Shown here: piece after piece, positions 1 through 7,522 of the stretch
Position numbering within the stretch: the stretch's first letter is position 1
Layout: the number at the start of each line of letters is the position of its first letter
Assembly: GCA_964514665.1 (NCBI GenBank)
Contig: CAZESH010000056.1
Span: forward strand, 1-18,055
Direction of reading: 5' to 3'
DNA: 18,055 nt
DNA from: CAZESH01 sp964514665
GTDB lineage: Bacteria; Bacillota; Bacilli; Paenibacillales; KCTC-25726
Program-made: the position numbers and the translations under genes
Notes under the pieces: generated by a model
Database searches by the model: none
Seen by the model: only the letters and a program-made list of their open reading frames with translations
Told to the model about the DNA's origin: nothing

Positions 1-504
1 GAAATATCTCAGCGCAATAAAACGCAAATCATGCGCTTTATTAAACCAAGCCATCATCTTTTCCATTGCCAGTTTGGTTTCCCCGTAAGTGTTAGTTGGC
101 AAGGTCCTGTCGTTCTCGCGGATCGGAACCTGCTCCGGTTCGCCATAAGTTGCTGCAGTAGAGGAAAATACGATGCTGTTCACCCCGTGCCGATTCATCG
201 CATCCAGCAGGCAGAGCGTGCCGTAGACGTTGTTGTGATAATATTTGGAAGGCTCCTTCATGCTCTCTCCGACAAGCGAATTGGCGGCAAAATGAATCAC
301 CGCGTCTATGCTGTTTTGTCGAAACACGCGGTCCAGCAGTTCCCCATCGCGGATATCCCCTTCGTAAAATTCCCCTCCCAGCACCGCTTCCTTGTGCCCT
401 TGATACAAATTGTCGACCGTCACGACCTGCTCGCCCCGCTCCAGCAGGGCGGCAACCGTATGCGAGCCGATATAGCCGGCTCCTCCCGTTACCAAAACCG
501 CCAT
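1..504 (-). CDS. galE: UDP-glucose 4-epimerase, N-terminal half (cut by window edge)
   Basis: Interconverts UDP-galactose and UDP-glucose with bound NAD, the last Leloir step, in the cytoplasm. Only the first 168 codons are in the window; the C-terminal half lies beyond the left edge. The protein opens MAVLVTGGAGYIGSHTVA, the Rossmann TGGAGYIGSH nucleotide-binding loop, followed by a VDNLYQGH segment. Further on are HFAA, the catalytic region SSTAATYGEP, and the YGETK (YxxxK) motif, ending near ALRYF. All of these are hallmarks of extended short-chain dehydrogenases of the GalE type. The ATG lies 7 bp after the galK stop, so both genes are probably on one mRNA. The neighbouring galactokinase makes GalE much more likely than another sugar-nucleotide epimerase. 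Confidence 0.95.
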   Translation of the reverse strand, partial: MAVLVTGGAGYIGSHTVAALLERGEQVVTVDNLYQGHKEAVLGGEFYEGDIRDGELLDRVFRQNSIDAVIHFAANSLVGESMKEPSKYYHNNVYGTLCLLDAMNRHGVNSIVFSSTAATYGEPEQVPIRENDRTLPTNTYGETKLAMEKMMAWFNKAHDLRFIALRYF

Positions 505-511
505 ATTCGCT

Positions 512-1690
512 TCACACTCCCTTTTCCGCGACGCCGTCACCGATGCCGCTTAAATAAAATTCGGCTTCATAGCCGGTTCTTTCTTTATATTTTTCGCCTA
601 CCGCCGTTTGAAACGCCTTTACCGAATCCTTATGCACAAGCGAAACCGTGCAGCCTCCGAAGCCCGCTCCGGTCATGCGCGAACCGAGTACTCCCTCTAG
701 CTTCTGCGCCTCCTCGACCATCACGTCGAGCTCAAAGCAGCTGACCTCGAACAAGTCGCGAAGCGAGGCATGAGAAGCATTCAGCAGCTGTCCGAAGGCG
801 GCAAGATCGCCGCTCTCCATGAAAGCCACGGATTTTAACACGCGATCGTTCTCCTCGACGACATGCTTTGCTCTTTTCCAGACGATTTCGCTGTCGAACT
901 TCGTCTCGATCTGCCCAAGCTGCCGCGGCGTCAATTCCGCCAGATGCTCCACCTCGGGATAACTGCGCTGCACTACGGTGAGCGCTTGTTCGCACTCGCT
1001 GCGGCGATTGTTGTATTCGGAATCGACAAGTCCGCGCCTTTTGTTCGTATTGGCGATGATCAGCACATAATCGCCAAGCTCAATCGGAATATGCCTGAAC
1101 TCAAGCGTATCGCAATTCAGCATGATGGCCTGGCCGGTGCTGCCGTTTGCCACGGCAAATTGGTCCATGATGCCGCAGTTGACCCCGATATAACGATTCT
1201 CCGCGCGCTGGGCCAAAAGCGCCAGCTTGGAACGATCGATCGGATGTCCTTCAAGCAAATGCAAGGCATATGCCGTAACCACTTCGATCGAGGCGGATGA
1301 GGACAGTCCGGCCCCGTTCGGAATCGTGCCGTGGAACAGAAAATCGTAGCCTTTGCCGACGGAGAGCCCCATTTCCTCCATCGTCACGATCACGCCTTTG
1401 GGATAATTCATCCAGTCGTCTTCATCCGCATAGGCGAGCTGATCGCGGGCAATCGTTTTCTTGCCTTCGAAATGCACCGAAGCAACAGCAAAACGATTGT
1501 CCTCCCGCTCGCGGATCAAAAGCGTGGTTCCGACTGTCAATGCAGCGGGCAGTACATAACCTCCGTTGTAATCGATATGCTCGCCGATCAAATTGACTCT
1601 GCCGGGCGCATGAAAAATGCGCAGCGGGCGTTCCGAAGCTCCGTACAAACCAATAAACGTTTCTTGCAATTGACGGTCCATGCTGCTCAT
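512..1690 (-). CDS. galK: galactokinase
   Basis: Phosphorylates alpha-D-galactose to galactose-1-phosphate with ATP, the first committed Leloir step, in the cytoplasm. At 392 aa it has normal family length. Seen in the protein: the galactokinase signature GRVNLIGEHIDYNGG (residues 30-44), the GHMP-kinase ATP-binding loop PNGAGLSSSAS (124-134), the CGIMDQFA segment whose Asp (about 176) is the usual catalytic base, and the C-terminal MTGAGFGGC motif (339-347). The ATG is preceded by AAGGAGG at a 6-nt gap, which fixes the start; a second ATG three codons on is less well placed. galE follows after 7 bp. A divergent AraC-type regulator gene lies upstream and probably controls it. Confidence 0.97.
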   Translation of the reverse strand: MSSMDRQLQETFIGLYGASERPLRIFHAPGRVNLIGEHIDYNGGYVLPAALTVGTTLLIREREDNRFAVASVHFEGKKTIARDQLAYADEDDWMNYPKGVIVTMEEMGLSVGKGYDFLFHGTIPNGAGLSSSASIEVVTAYALHLLEGHPIDRSKLALLAQRAENRYIGVNCGIMDQFAVANGSTGQAIMLNCDTLEFRHIPIELGDYVLIIANTNKRRGLVDSEYNNRRSECEQALTVVQRSYPEVEHLAELTPRQLGQIETKFDSEIVWKRAKHVVEENDRVLKSVAFMESGDLAAFGQLLNASHASLRDLFEVSCFELDVMVEEAQKLEGVLGSRMTGAGFGGCTVSLVHKDSVKAFQTAVGEKYKERTGYEAEFYLSGIGDGVAEKGV

Positions 1691-1731
1691 CGCCAGCCTC
1701 CTTCAAAATAACAACAGTTCGATTTACATTC

Positions 1732-1737
1732 AGTATA
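1732..1737 (-). promoter_or_regulatory. candidate -10 box for galKE
   Basis: On the minus strand TATACT lies about 42 bp upstream of the galK start. A -35 box 17 bp further upstream is poor (TGTAAG), as is common for promoters that depend on an activator. Inferred from consensus only. Confidence 0.35.
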
Positions 1738-1746
1738 AATAAAAAT

Positions 1747-1776
1747 TTGTTTGGCTTACAGTGAATGATGTAAAAT
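1747..1776 (+). promoter_or_regulatory. candidate sigma-A promoter of the AraC-type regulator
   Basis: TTGTTT (1747-1752), an 18-bp spacer, then TAAAAT (1771-1776), ending 47 bp before the GTG start. The spacer and -10 box overlap the imperfect palindrome TTACA-N8-TGTAA (1756-1773), which would suit autoregulation. TTACA occurs again at 1724-1728, 32 bp (about three helical turns) away. The promoter assignment is by consensus match only. Confidence 0.45.
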
Positions 1777-1823
1777 ATATATGGATTTATGTGACTTTCC
1801 ACGCAAAATGGAGGGATCGTATA

Positions 1824-2690
1824 GTGGAGCTGAACGAAACGTATTCCGTAGCTTCCAATCCCCGATTGGAAGAGCTAAAAGAGCAGGAGCTGTGCGTGCT
1901 TTTTGCCGGTGAAAGCCAGACGAAGCCGAATCACCGGCTCGGTCCGAAAATCTATGATTATTATTTGCTTCATCATGTATTGTCCGGTTCAGGCAGCTTC
2001 CAGACGGAAAACCGCACCTTTCAGCTTGACCGCGGAGCCAGCTTCCTTATCGCTCCCGGCAAGCTCGTCAGCTACAGTTCCGATGCATACAAGCCCTGGA
2101 GATACCGCTGGATCGCCTTTCAAGGCGGCGGAGCCGATAAGCTGCTCGGCACATGCGGCATCGAGCCGCATAATCCGGTCTTCTTCCCAGCCAAGGCAAG
2201 ACGGATCAGTGCCTACCTGCTGGCTGTCCAACAAAGCTTCCGCGCACATGGCGCGATGGCTCCGCAGAAAGCGCTCGGCTACCTGCAGCTGACTTTCGCA
2301 GAGCTCGGCGAAACGCTGCTGCCGCAGAAGGAGCAAGGAGTCGGCCACTCCGAAATCGAAAGCAAGGTGCAAATGGCTGTCCGTTACCTGTCCACGCAGT
2401 ATGCCCAGGAAGTATCCATCGAGCAGATGGCGGAAAATCTCGGTTATAACCGCGCTTATTTGTCACGAATCTTCAAGCAGGTTACGGGTGCTTCTCCGGC
2501 TTCCTACCTGCTGAAGCTGAGACTGGAGCAATCCAGAAGGCTGCTGCGGGAGCGAACCGAGCTTACAATCGAACAAATCGCCGCTTCCGTGGGCTTTCAG
2601 GATGCGTTGTATTATTCGAAACAGTTTAAAAGGATGTATCGGGAAACACCAACAGCATACAGAAAGAAAGCCGCAGGGGCAAATCCTTGA
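1824..2690 (+). CDS. AraC-family transcriptional regulator, probably of galactose genes
   Basis: A 288-aa regulator with the AraC/MelR/MsmR layout. The N-terminal half is a cupin-like sugar-sensing domain (HHVLSGSGSFQTE, then a run ending FLIAPGKLVSY). The C-terminal part (about 185-282) is the double helix-turn-helix: VSIEQMAENLGYNRAYLSRIFKQ for the first HTH and, for the second, LTIEQIAASVGFQD followed by YYSKQFKR, with the usual MYRETPTAYRK end. The GTG at 1824 is chosen because GGAGGG lies 8 nt upstream; an in-frame ATG at 1761 would sit inside the promoter region and lacks a ribosome site. It is divergent from galKE, so it most likely activates them in response to galactose or a galactoside. 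That role is inferred from position; the family assignment is firm. Confidence 0.9.
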   Translation: MELNETYSVASNPRLEELKEQELCVLFAGESQTKPNHRLGPKIYDYYLLHHVLSGSGSFQTENRTFQLDRGASFLIAPGKLVSYSSDAYKPWRYRWIAFQGGGADKLLGTCGIEPHNPVFFPAKARRISAYLLAVQQSFRAHGAMAPQKALGYLQLTFAELGETLLPQKEQGVGHSEIESKVQMAVRYLSTQYAQEVSIEQMAENLGYNRAYLSRIFKQVTGASPASYLLKLRLEQSRRLLRERTELTIEQIAASVGFQDALYYSKQFKRMYRETPTAYRKKAAGANP

Positions 2691-2741
2691 CTTTTGCCGC
2701 TTAATAAATAACCTTCAGGTAACTAGATGAAAAAAAGTAAA

Positions 2742-2766
2742 GCCCTTATTTTTTAAGGGCATTTTA
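2742..2766 (+). terminator. weak terminator after the AraC-type gene
   Basis: GCCCTTA (2742-2748), a 5-nt loop of T, TAAGGGC (2754-2760), then ATTTTA. The stem is 7 bp with a short, interrupted T tract. On the left is an A-rich run, so it could also act on the other strand. It overlaps the -35 region of the following promoter. Confidence 0.5.
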
Positions 2767-2774
2767 ACTATAAT
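2746..2774 (+). promoter_or_regulatory. promoter of the aldo-keto reductase
   Basis: A perfect TATAAT at 2769-2774 lies 32 bp before the ATG. The hexamer 17 bp upstream is TTATTT (2746-2751), a weak -35. It sits on the hairpin of the preceding terminator. Consensus match only. Confidence 0.5.
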
Positions 2775-2806
2775 AAAATAAACCCATCTAAGGAGTGACT
2801 TTAGCA

Positions 2807-3757
2807 ATGAAATATCGCAAGCTTGGAAAAAACGGACCCGAAATTTCCGTCATCGGTTTTGGATCATGGGCGATCGGAGGCGCAGGCTGGGAATTCGCTT
2901 GGGGAAATCAAGACGACAAGCTTTCCTTCGAGAGCGTCCGTGCTGCGCTTGATGCGGGGGTTACCTTTTACGATACCGCGGCCGCTTACGGCTTGGGGCA
3001 TTCCGAAGAAATACTCGGAAAAGCTTTGAAGGGCGATCGCGACAAAATTGTTTTGGCAACAAAATGCGGCCTGGTTTGGGACGAGCACAGAAACATCCAT
3101 AAAAACGGAACCTACGATTCCGTCCTTCGCGAAGCCGAGGATTCGCTTCGCCGCTTGGGCACGGATTACATCGATTTGTATCAGATGCATTGGCCGGATA
3201 TCGAAGCCATGGCTCCGGCCGAAGAAACAATGCGCGCCATGGACAAGCTGGTGCGCGACGGCAAAGTCCGCTATGTCGGGGTAAGCAATTACGATGTGCC
3301 GCTGCTCGAACAGTCGCTTGCGGTCAGACATGTCGATTCCCTGCAGCCGCCGTATTCGATCCTGACGCCGGAGATCGAAGCTGAAATCCTGCCATTCTGC
3401 CTGGACAAAGGAATCGGAGTCGTGGCTTACAGCCCGCTTTCTTCCGGTCTGCTTTCAGGACATTACGATTATAACACCACATTCAGCGAGGGCGATTGGC
3501 GCTCGCAAAGTCCGGAACATACCGGCGAGGGACTGCGGAAAAACGTCGACAAGGCCAACAAGCTGAAGGAAATCGCCGCACGCTTCGACCTGACGCTGCC
3601 GCAGCTGTCGGTGGCTTATGTACTGGCTCACCCTGCGCTGACCAGCGCGATCGTCGGTGTACGCAAACCTGATCATATCCTGAGCGTGCTGCCTGCTGCC
3701 GATGTGACGCTGGATGAAGCCACACTGGCAGAAATCCGCAGCATTGCAGCAGAATAA
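2807..3757 (+). CDS. aldo-keto reductase (IolS/YhdN-like)
   Basis: NADPH-dependent carbonyl reductase of the (beta/alpha)8-barrel aldo-keto reductase superfamily, cytoplasmic, 316 aa. The catalytic tetrad can be read: Asp56 and Tyr61 in DTAAAYG, Lys86 in LATKCG, His128 in QMHWPD. GVSNYDVPLLEQ, AYSPLSSGLLSG and AIVGVRKPDH are the standard cofactor-side segments, and the last favours the AKR11/YhdN-IolS branch. The ATG at 2807 follows AAGGAG by about 11 nt; a GTG 12 bp earlier overlaps that ribosome site and is rejected. It stands alone, with its own promoter and a strong terminator. The substrate cannot be deduced from the sequence. Confidence 0.92.
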   Translation: MKYRKLGKNGPEISVIGFGSWAIGGAGWEFAWGNQDDKLSFESVRAALDAGVTFYDTAAAYGLGHSEEILGKALKGDRDKIVLATKCGLVWDEHRNIHKNGTYDSVLREAEDSLRRLGTDYIDLYQMHWPDIEAMAPAEETMRAMDKLVRDGKVRYVGVSNYDVPLLEQSLAVRHVDSLQPPYSILTPEIEAEILPFCLDKGIGVVAYSPLSSGLLSGHYDYNTTFSEGDWRSQSPEHTGEGLRKNVDKANKLKEIAARFDLTLPQLSVAYVLAHPALTSAIVGVRKPDHILSVLPAADVTLDEATLAEIRSIAAE

Positions 3758-3786
3758 GTTCCAATATTGTTTCTTAAGAGCCAAAA

Positions 3787-3830
3787 AAGGCTTGCCCTGC
3801 GATTTCTCGCCGTGGGCAAGCCTTCTTTTT
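3787..3830. terminator. strong bidirectional terminator between convergent genes
   Basis: AAGGCTTGCCC (3787-3797) pairs perfectly with GGGCAAGCCTT (3814-3824), an 11-bp stem. CTTTTT follows on the plus strand and, on the minus strand, TTTTTT follows the stem. The 16-nt loop holds a further small hairpin, GCGA/TCGC. It serves the aldo-keto reductase on one side and the SLH-transglutaminase gene on the other. Confidence 0.9.
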
Positions 3831-3851
3831 CGTTGTCTTCCTGCAATCAAA

Positions 3852-5543
3852 TTAGTGGTAGGACAAAATGCAGTCAAACACCACATAAGCCGGGTCCCTC
3901 GTCATATCCTGCCGATACGAATAACTTAGCTTGGCAATCCCATACTGCCGCATGAACGCCTGATCCACCGCCTGATTAAGCACATTTTCCGCATTCGCCT
4001 GAGAGGTCTTGTAACGAAAGCTTATAGTGCCTTGCTTCTGGCTGAGTGGCGCCTGCAGCAGCGCTTGCAGCGCCGCAATGCTGTCGGCCGTATTGGCGGG
4101 CAGCTCAGCCTGCAGCTTCATATCTCCAAGCAGCGAGCCGTAAATATCGGCATCCGATCCGCCCGCTGCCAGCTTCGCAGCCATCCACGAGACAAAATCG
4201 GTATCGGCCCGCGGGTAATCGAGCGTCCAATGATGATCCCGCTTCAGCTGATCATCCGTCAGGTTGAAATACGAATAATCGATCTTGTCCTTGCGATCCT
4301 GAACGGGATCATCCCAGGTCGTATCCAGATGGTACCAATTCCCGTCCAGCTTGACGACATTCCATGTATGCAGCTCGCCGCCCGCTTCTCCTTCGGCGAT
4401 GCGATTGTCGATCCCCGCCCGCTTGAGCATTTCGTAAGTCAGCAGCGCATAGCCTTGACAAACCGTTTCCCCGGAGGTCAGCGCTTCATAGGCGGACGCC
4501 TTTTTCAATGTGGTGTCATAGGCGACATGGGATACGATGTAATCGTGAACCGCTTTTTCCTTCTGCAGATCGGTCATTCCCTCCGTGAGGATTGTCGGAA
4601 GAATTGCTTTTGTTTTTTGCTTGACCCAATCCGTTTGCTGCTTCGTTTCCAGATAATCGACATGGAAGGTCACGGTGTTTCCGCTCATTTGGTACCTATA
4701 GGCGGAGAACACGTAATGCAGATAATCGTCCGAATCCAGAATCCGGTCCAGCTGCGGCTTAATATCGGAAAACTGTCCGCCGCCGTTCATCTTAATCGTG
4801 AAATCGGTTTGCTGATTTTCAAGCCGGGCTTGCAGCTGCCCCTGCCAGGAATCAACCGGAAATGGCGTTGACTTGACTGGCTCTGTTGCCGCGTTATCGG
4901 CTGCCGTGCCCCCGGCCTTCGCCTTGTCCATCAGATCGGTGGACAAATCCAGCATGACCGCCATTTCCTTGCGTTTCATCGTTTGTTTGGGACGATAAGA
5001 CCATCCCTCCGGGGACTTGACCACATCCGCTCCGAACAGCCGATATGCGATCACGTTCTTGACCGCTTCCTCCGCCCATGGGGAAGGCTTTTCGCGCAAG
5101 CTCGTCGTTCCGGCGATTGCCGTTTCTCCGTGAGCCTTCATATACCGCCAGATCATTGCCGCGGCCGCTTCGCGGGTTAGCGCCTGATTGGGAGAATAAG
5201 CCGCCCTCGAGGTGCCGCTAACAATCCCGGCATGATAGGCGGTTTCGATATAAAGAGCCGCCCAGTGTCCTTTTACATCGCGGAACGGCACATCATAGGA
5301 CTGCAAATCAAGATGAAACGCATCGACGACGAATTTGGCAAAAGCCGCTCGGGTGACGGGAAGCTCGGGTCCGAATTTTCCTCCTCCGATCCCGTCCGTA
5401 ATTCCCTTTTGTTGAACATGAGCTATATAAGCCGCATAAGGACTGGTCGCGGAAACATCGGAAAACGACTCCGCCATGGCATTGCCTCCGAACATGAAAA
5501 CCAACAATAAACACAGGAAAAGGAGCATTGTTTTTTTGCGCAT
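3852..5543 (-). CDS. secreted SLH-domain protein with transglutaminase-like domain
   Basis: Exported protein of 563 aa. A signal peptide (MRKKTMLLFLCLLLVFMFGG, cleavage likely after NAMA) is followed by three SLH repeats (about 26-78, 87-140, 153-205) that should bind pyruvylated wall polymer, a low-complexity linker, and a transglutaminase-like domain (about 325-440). The Cys-His-Asp triad is visible: Cys362 in ETVCQGYA, His392 in LHTWNVV, Asp407 in YHLDTTWDD. Such domains act as proteases, amidases or cross-linkers; which applies here is unknown. The start is the second of two adjacent ATGs: AGGTGAT touches the first (5546) but is correctly spaced for 5543. It is monocistronic, convergent with the aldo-keto reductase, and shares its terminator. 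Confidence 0.88.
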   Translation of the reverse strand: MRKKTMLLFLCLLLVFMFGGNAMAESFSDVSATSPYAAYIAHVQQKGITDGIGGGKFGPELPVTRAAFAKFVVDAFHLDLQSYDVPFRDVKGHWAALYIETAYHAGIVSGTSRAAYSPNQALTREAAAAMIWRYMKAHGETAIAGTTSLREKPSPWAEEAVKNVIAYRLFGADVVKSPEGWSYRPKQTMKRKEMAVMLDLSTDLMDKAKAGGTAADNAATEPVKSTPFPVDSWQGQLQARLENQQTDFTIKMNGGGQFSDIKPQLDRILDSDDYLHYVFSAYRYQMSGNTVTFHVDYLETKQQTDWVKQKTKAILPTILTEGMTDLQKEKAVHDYIVSHVAYDTTLKKASAYEALTSGETVCQGYALLTYEMLKRAGIDNRIAEGEAGGELHTWNVVKLDGNWYHLDTTWDDPVQDRKDKIDYSYFNLTDDQLKRDHHWTLDYPRADTDFVSWMAAKLAAGGSDADIYGSLLGDMKLQAELPANTADSIAALQALLQAPLSQKQGTISFRYKTSQANAENVLNQAVDQAFMRQYGIAKLSYSYRQDMTRDPAYVVFDCILSYH

Positions 5544-5619
5544 CATATCACCTGTACCCTCACTCGTTTTTAGAGATCCGACATATGAGAAAATCTCTGT
5601 CGAGACCCGGGCCGCACAA

Positions 5620-5669
5620 GAATTTTATGAATTTTATGTATATATAATAAAATTCATATTATAAAATTC
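5620..5669. repeat. AT-rich cluster of four GAATTTTAT half-sites
   Basis: GAATTTTAT occurs twice in direct tandem (5620-5637, sharing no bases) and its complement ATAAAATTC twice (5647-5655 and 5661-5669), arranged symmetrically around GTATATATA. The inner pair makes a perfect 9-bp inverted repeat with a 9-nt loop. It lies about 75-125 bp upstream of the SLH-transglutaminase start and 80 bp after the end of the gene at 5750. It could be an operator, an AT-rich promoter element or a nucleoid-protein site. Confidence 0.6.
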
Positions 5670-5749
5670 GCATTGTAAGTCGGGAATGGGAGGGTCGTCC
5701 GCATTCTTGAAATCCGTCTGAATCCATGCGGCAGGAATACGAAAATCCG

Positions 5750-6154
5750 TTACGATAAGGGAAGCTGCTCCATTTTTCCGTATTTAGCGATCATCCCCAG
5801 CAGTTTGGAAACGATCGGCATGATAAACTCGGTGGGACCCAGCTCAAATACGCCGCTGCGATTATGCATCACCGCCGCCTCTGCATAAATCCTGTAATGC
5901 TGCGCTCCCGTCTGCATGTTGGCGATTTCGTTTCCCGACGAACGCTGGCTGACAATCGATACCTTCTTCTTCTGAAATTGTTTCGTATCAAACGGCACGA
6001 TGCCGACGATTTTCTCCAGACGGATATGATAATTCACATGCGGCTTTTGCAGCACAAGCTCGTCCGTCGAAACTGTGATGCCGAGATCCTTTTTCTTATG
6101 GGAAAACTTCAACTCGCCCGACAGCGAATGAATCTTGATGAAATTCTCGTTCAC
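5750..6154 (-). CDS. conserved-looking hypothetical protein
   Basis: A 134-aa protein I do not recognise. It starts at GTG with GGAGG 7 nt upstream. There is no signal peptide or membrane span, so it should be cytoplasmic. The first 60 residues alternate hydrophobic and charged residues (LKFSHKKKDLGITVSTDELV, then LEKIVGIVPFDTKQF), which suggests a small beta-rich, possibly PH-like, fold. The C-terminal part (EFIMPIVSKLLGMIAKYGKM) looks like an amphipathic helix. It begins 52 bp after the patB stop on the same strand and is probably co-transcribed, but nothing in the protein ties it to sulfur metabolism. The good ribosome site and coding-like composition support a real gene. Confidence 0.72.
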   Translation of the reverse strand: MNENFIKIHSLSGELKFSHKKKDLGITVSTDELVLQKPHVNYHIRLEKIVGIVPFDTKQFQKKKVSIVSQRSSGNEIANMQTGAQHYRIYAEAAVMHNRSGVFELGPTEFIMPIVSKLLGMIAKYGKMEQLPLS

Positions 6155-6206
6155 CGGTCAGCCTCCATTCTCGCCTTAAAGTCCTCTGGTCCGCCTCCGC
6201 CTCAGC

Positions 6207-7388
6207 TTATCGCTGCCGCTCCGCCCTCACGGCATTGGCGAACCGTTCAAGCCCCTGCGCCAAAAGCGCACGCGGACAGGCAATATTCACCCGCAGAAAA
6301 CCTGCTCCTTCCTCGCCGAAAACAGAGCCTTCACTGAAGGCGACCTTGGCTTCCCGGAACATCAGCCTTTTGAGCTGCTCCGGATCGCGGGAAATATTCG
6401 AGCAGTCCAGCCATACCAGGTAAGTGCCCTCCGGCTGCATCACCTTGACTTCGGGTAAATGCGTTTCAAAATATCGGGTCAAGAAAACAAGATTGCCGCT
6501 TAAGTAGACGAGCAGCTGCTCAAGCCACTCCTCCCCTTTATTATAACAGCTTTCCACGGCGGTTTCCCCGAAAAAGCTTTGCATATGTATCGACAACGCC
6601 TTTAATTTCCGGTTGTACAGCGTTCGGTAACGGCTGTTCGGGATAATCACGGTAGACTCCTGCAAGCCCGGCAGATTAAAGGTTTTGCTTGGTGCCGTAC
6701 AAACAATCGACTGCTCGGCAAAAGCCGCGGATATGGATGGAAAAGGAATATGCTGATGTCCTTTATAAACCAGATCGCCGTGAATTTCATCGGAAACGAC
6801 GATTACGTTATGCTTCAGACAAAGCTCGCCCAAAGCCTGCAGTTCCTCCCGCGTCCACACTCTTCCTCCCGGATTATGCGGGTTGCACAGCAGCAGCATC
6901 TTCACTTTCCCATCGAGCACGCTCTCAAGCTGTTTAAGATCCATCTCGTAGCGATTATCCTGAAGCACCAACGGATTGTTCACGACCTCGCGGCCGTTCA
7001 TTTTAATCACATCATAGAAAGGATAATAAACCGGCGCCTGCAGCACGACTTTGTCTCCCGGCTCGGTCAGCGTGTCCACCAAGATGCTTAACGCCGTAAC
7101 AACTCCCGGACTTGAACTGATCCATTCCTGCTCAACGTCCCAGCCGTGCCTTCTTTTTTGCCAGCCGATAATCGCATCATAGTAGGATTGCGGTCGAATC
7201 GTATATCCGTAAATGCCCTGCTCCGCTCTCGCCGTGATCGCTTCAACCACGGCGGGAGGCGCTTGAAAATCCATATCCGCAACCCAGAACGGGAGAATAT
7301 CGCGGCTCCCGAACAGCTTTTCGGATTGATCCCATTTATAGGATGCGGTGTTGCTTCTGTCTATGATCCGGTCAAAATCGAATTTCAC
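6207..7388 (-). CDS. patB: PatB/MalY-family cystathionine beta-lyase (PLP aminotransferase fold)
   Basis: Fold-type I PLP enzyme of 393 aa, closely similar in layout to B. subtilis PatB, which cleaves cystathionine and cysteine C-S bonds. Seen: WVADMDFQAP near the N terminus, ISSSPGVVTAL, CNPHNPGGR (168-176), Asp200 in VVSDEIHGDL for the pyridine nitrogen, and the Schiff-base Lys235 in APSKTFNLPGL. The GTG at 7388 (MKFDFDRI) is preferred because AGGGAG lies 10 nt upstream and it matches where PatB proteins begin; a TTG 36 bp earlier would add a Lys/Ser/Gly-rich tail. TATATT (7423-7428, minus strand) is a plausible -10 box. A MalY-like regulatory role cannot be excluded. Confidence 0.9.
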   Translation of the reverse strand: MKFDFDRIIDRSNTASYKWDQSEKLFGSRDILPFWVADMDFQAPPAVVEAITARAEQGIYGYTIRPQSYYDAIIGWQKRRHGWDVEQEWISSSPGVVTALSILVDTLTEPGDKVVLQAPVYYPFYDVIKMNGREVVNNPLVLQDNRYEMDLKQLESVLDGKVKMLLLCNPHNPGGRVWTREELQALGELCLKHNVIVVSDEIHGDLVYKGHQHIPFPSISAAFAEQSIVCTAPSKTFNLPGLQESTVIIPNSRYRTLYNRKLKALSIHMQSFFGETAVESCYNKGEEWLEQLLVYLSGNLVFLTRYFETHLPEVKVMQPEGTYLVWLDCSNISRDPEQLKRLMFREAKVAFSEGSVFGEEGAGFLRVNIACPRALLAQGLERFANAVRAERQR

Positions 7389-7470
7389 AGCCTGTCCACT
7401 CCCTCTGCTTTTCTTATGTTCCAATATAACTGAAATGAAAGAAAAGAAAAAGCCTTAACAAAACAGGAAA

Positions 7471-7514
7471 GGGGCTGACCAAAAAGTCATAAATGAATGA
7501 CTTGAGGCAGCCCC
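7471..7514 (-). terminator. GGGGCTG-ended palindrome, terminator of the SLH/YcdB gene
   Basis: GGGGCTG (7471-7477) pairs with CAGCCCC (7508-7514), and inside it AGTCAT (7485-7490) pairs with ATGACT (7497-7502). It begins 8 bp after the stop codon of the large SLH gene and, on the minus strand, is followed by TTTCCTGTTTTG. The ends and the inner AGTCAT motif recur at 13166-13205, so this belongs to a dispersed repeat family used here as a terminator. Confidence 0.8.
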
Positions 7515-7522
7515 TCGGAAAT

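Noticed and set aside
1761..1823. Upstream ATG start giving the AraC-type regulator 21 extra residues
   Set aside because: It lies inside the probable promoter and palindrome and has no ribosome site; the GTG at 1824 has GGAGGG at a proper distance.
4032..4871. Long open frame antisense to the SLH-transglutaminase gene
   Set aside because: It has no ribosome site or recognisable motif, and the opposite strand encodes a clear protein with signal peptide, SLH repeats and a catalytic triad.
5699..5731. CCGCAT/ATGCGG hairpin as terminator of the hypothetical gene at 5750
   Set aside because: The stem is only 6 bp with a 21-nt loop and no T tract on the minus strand.
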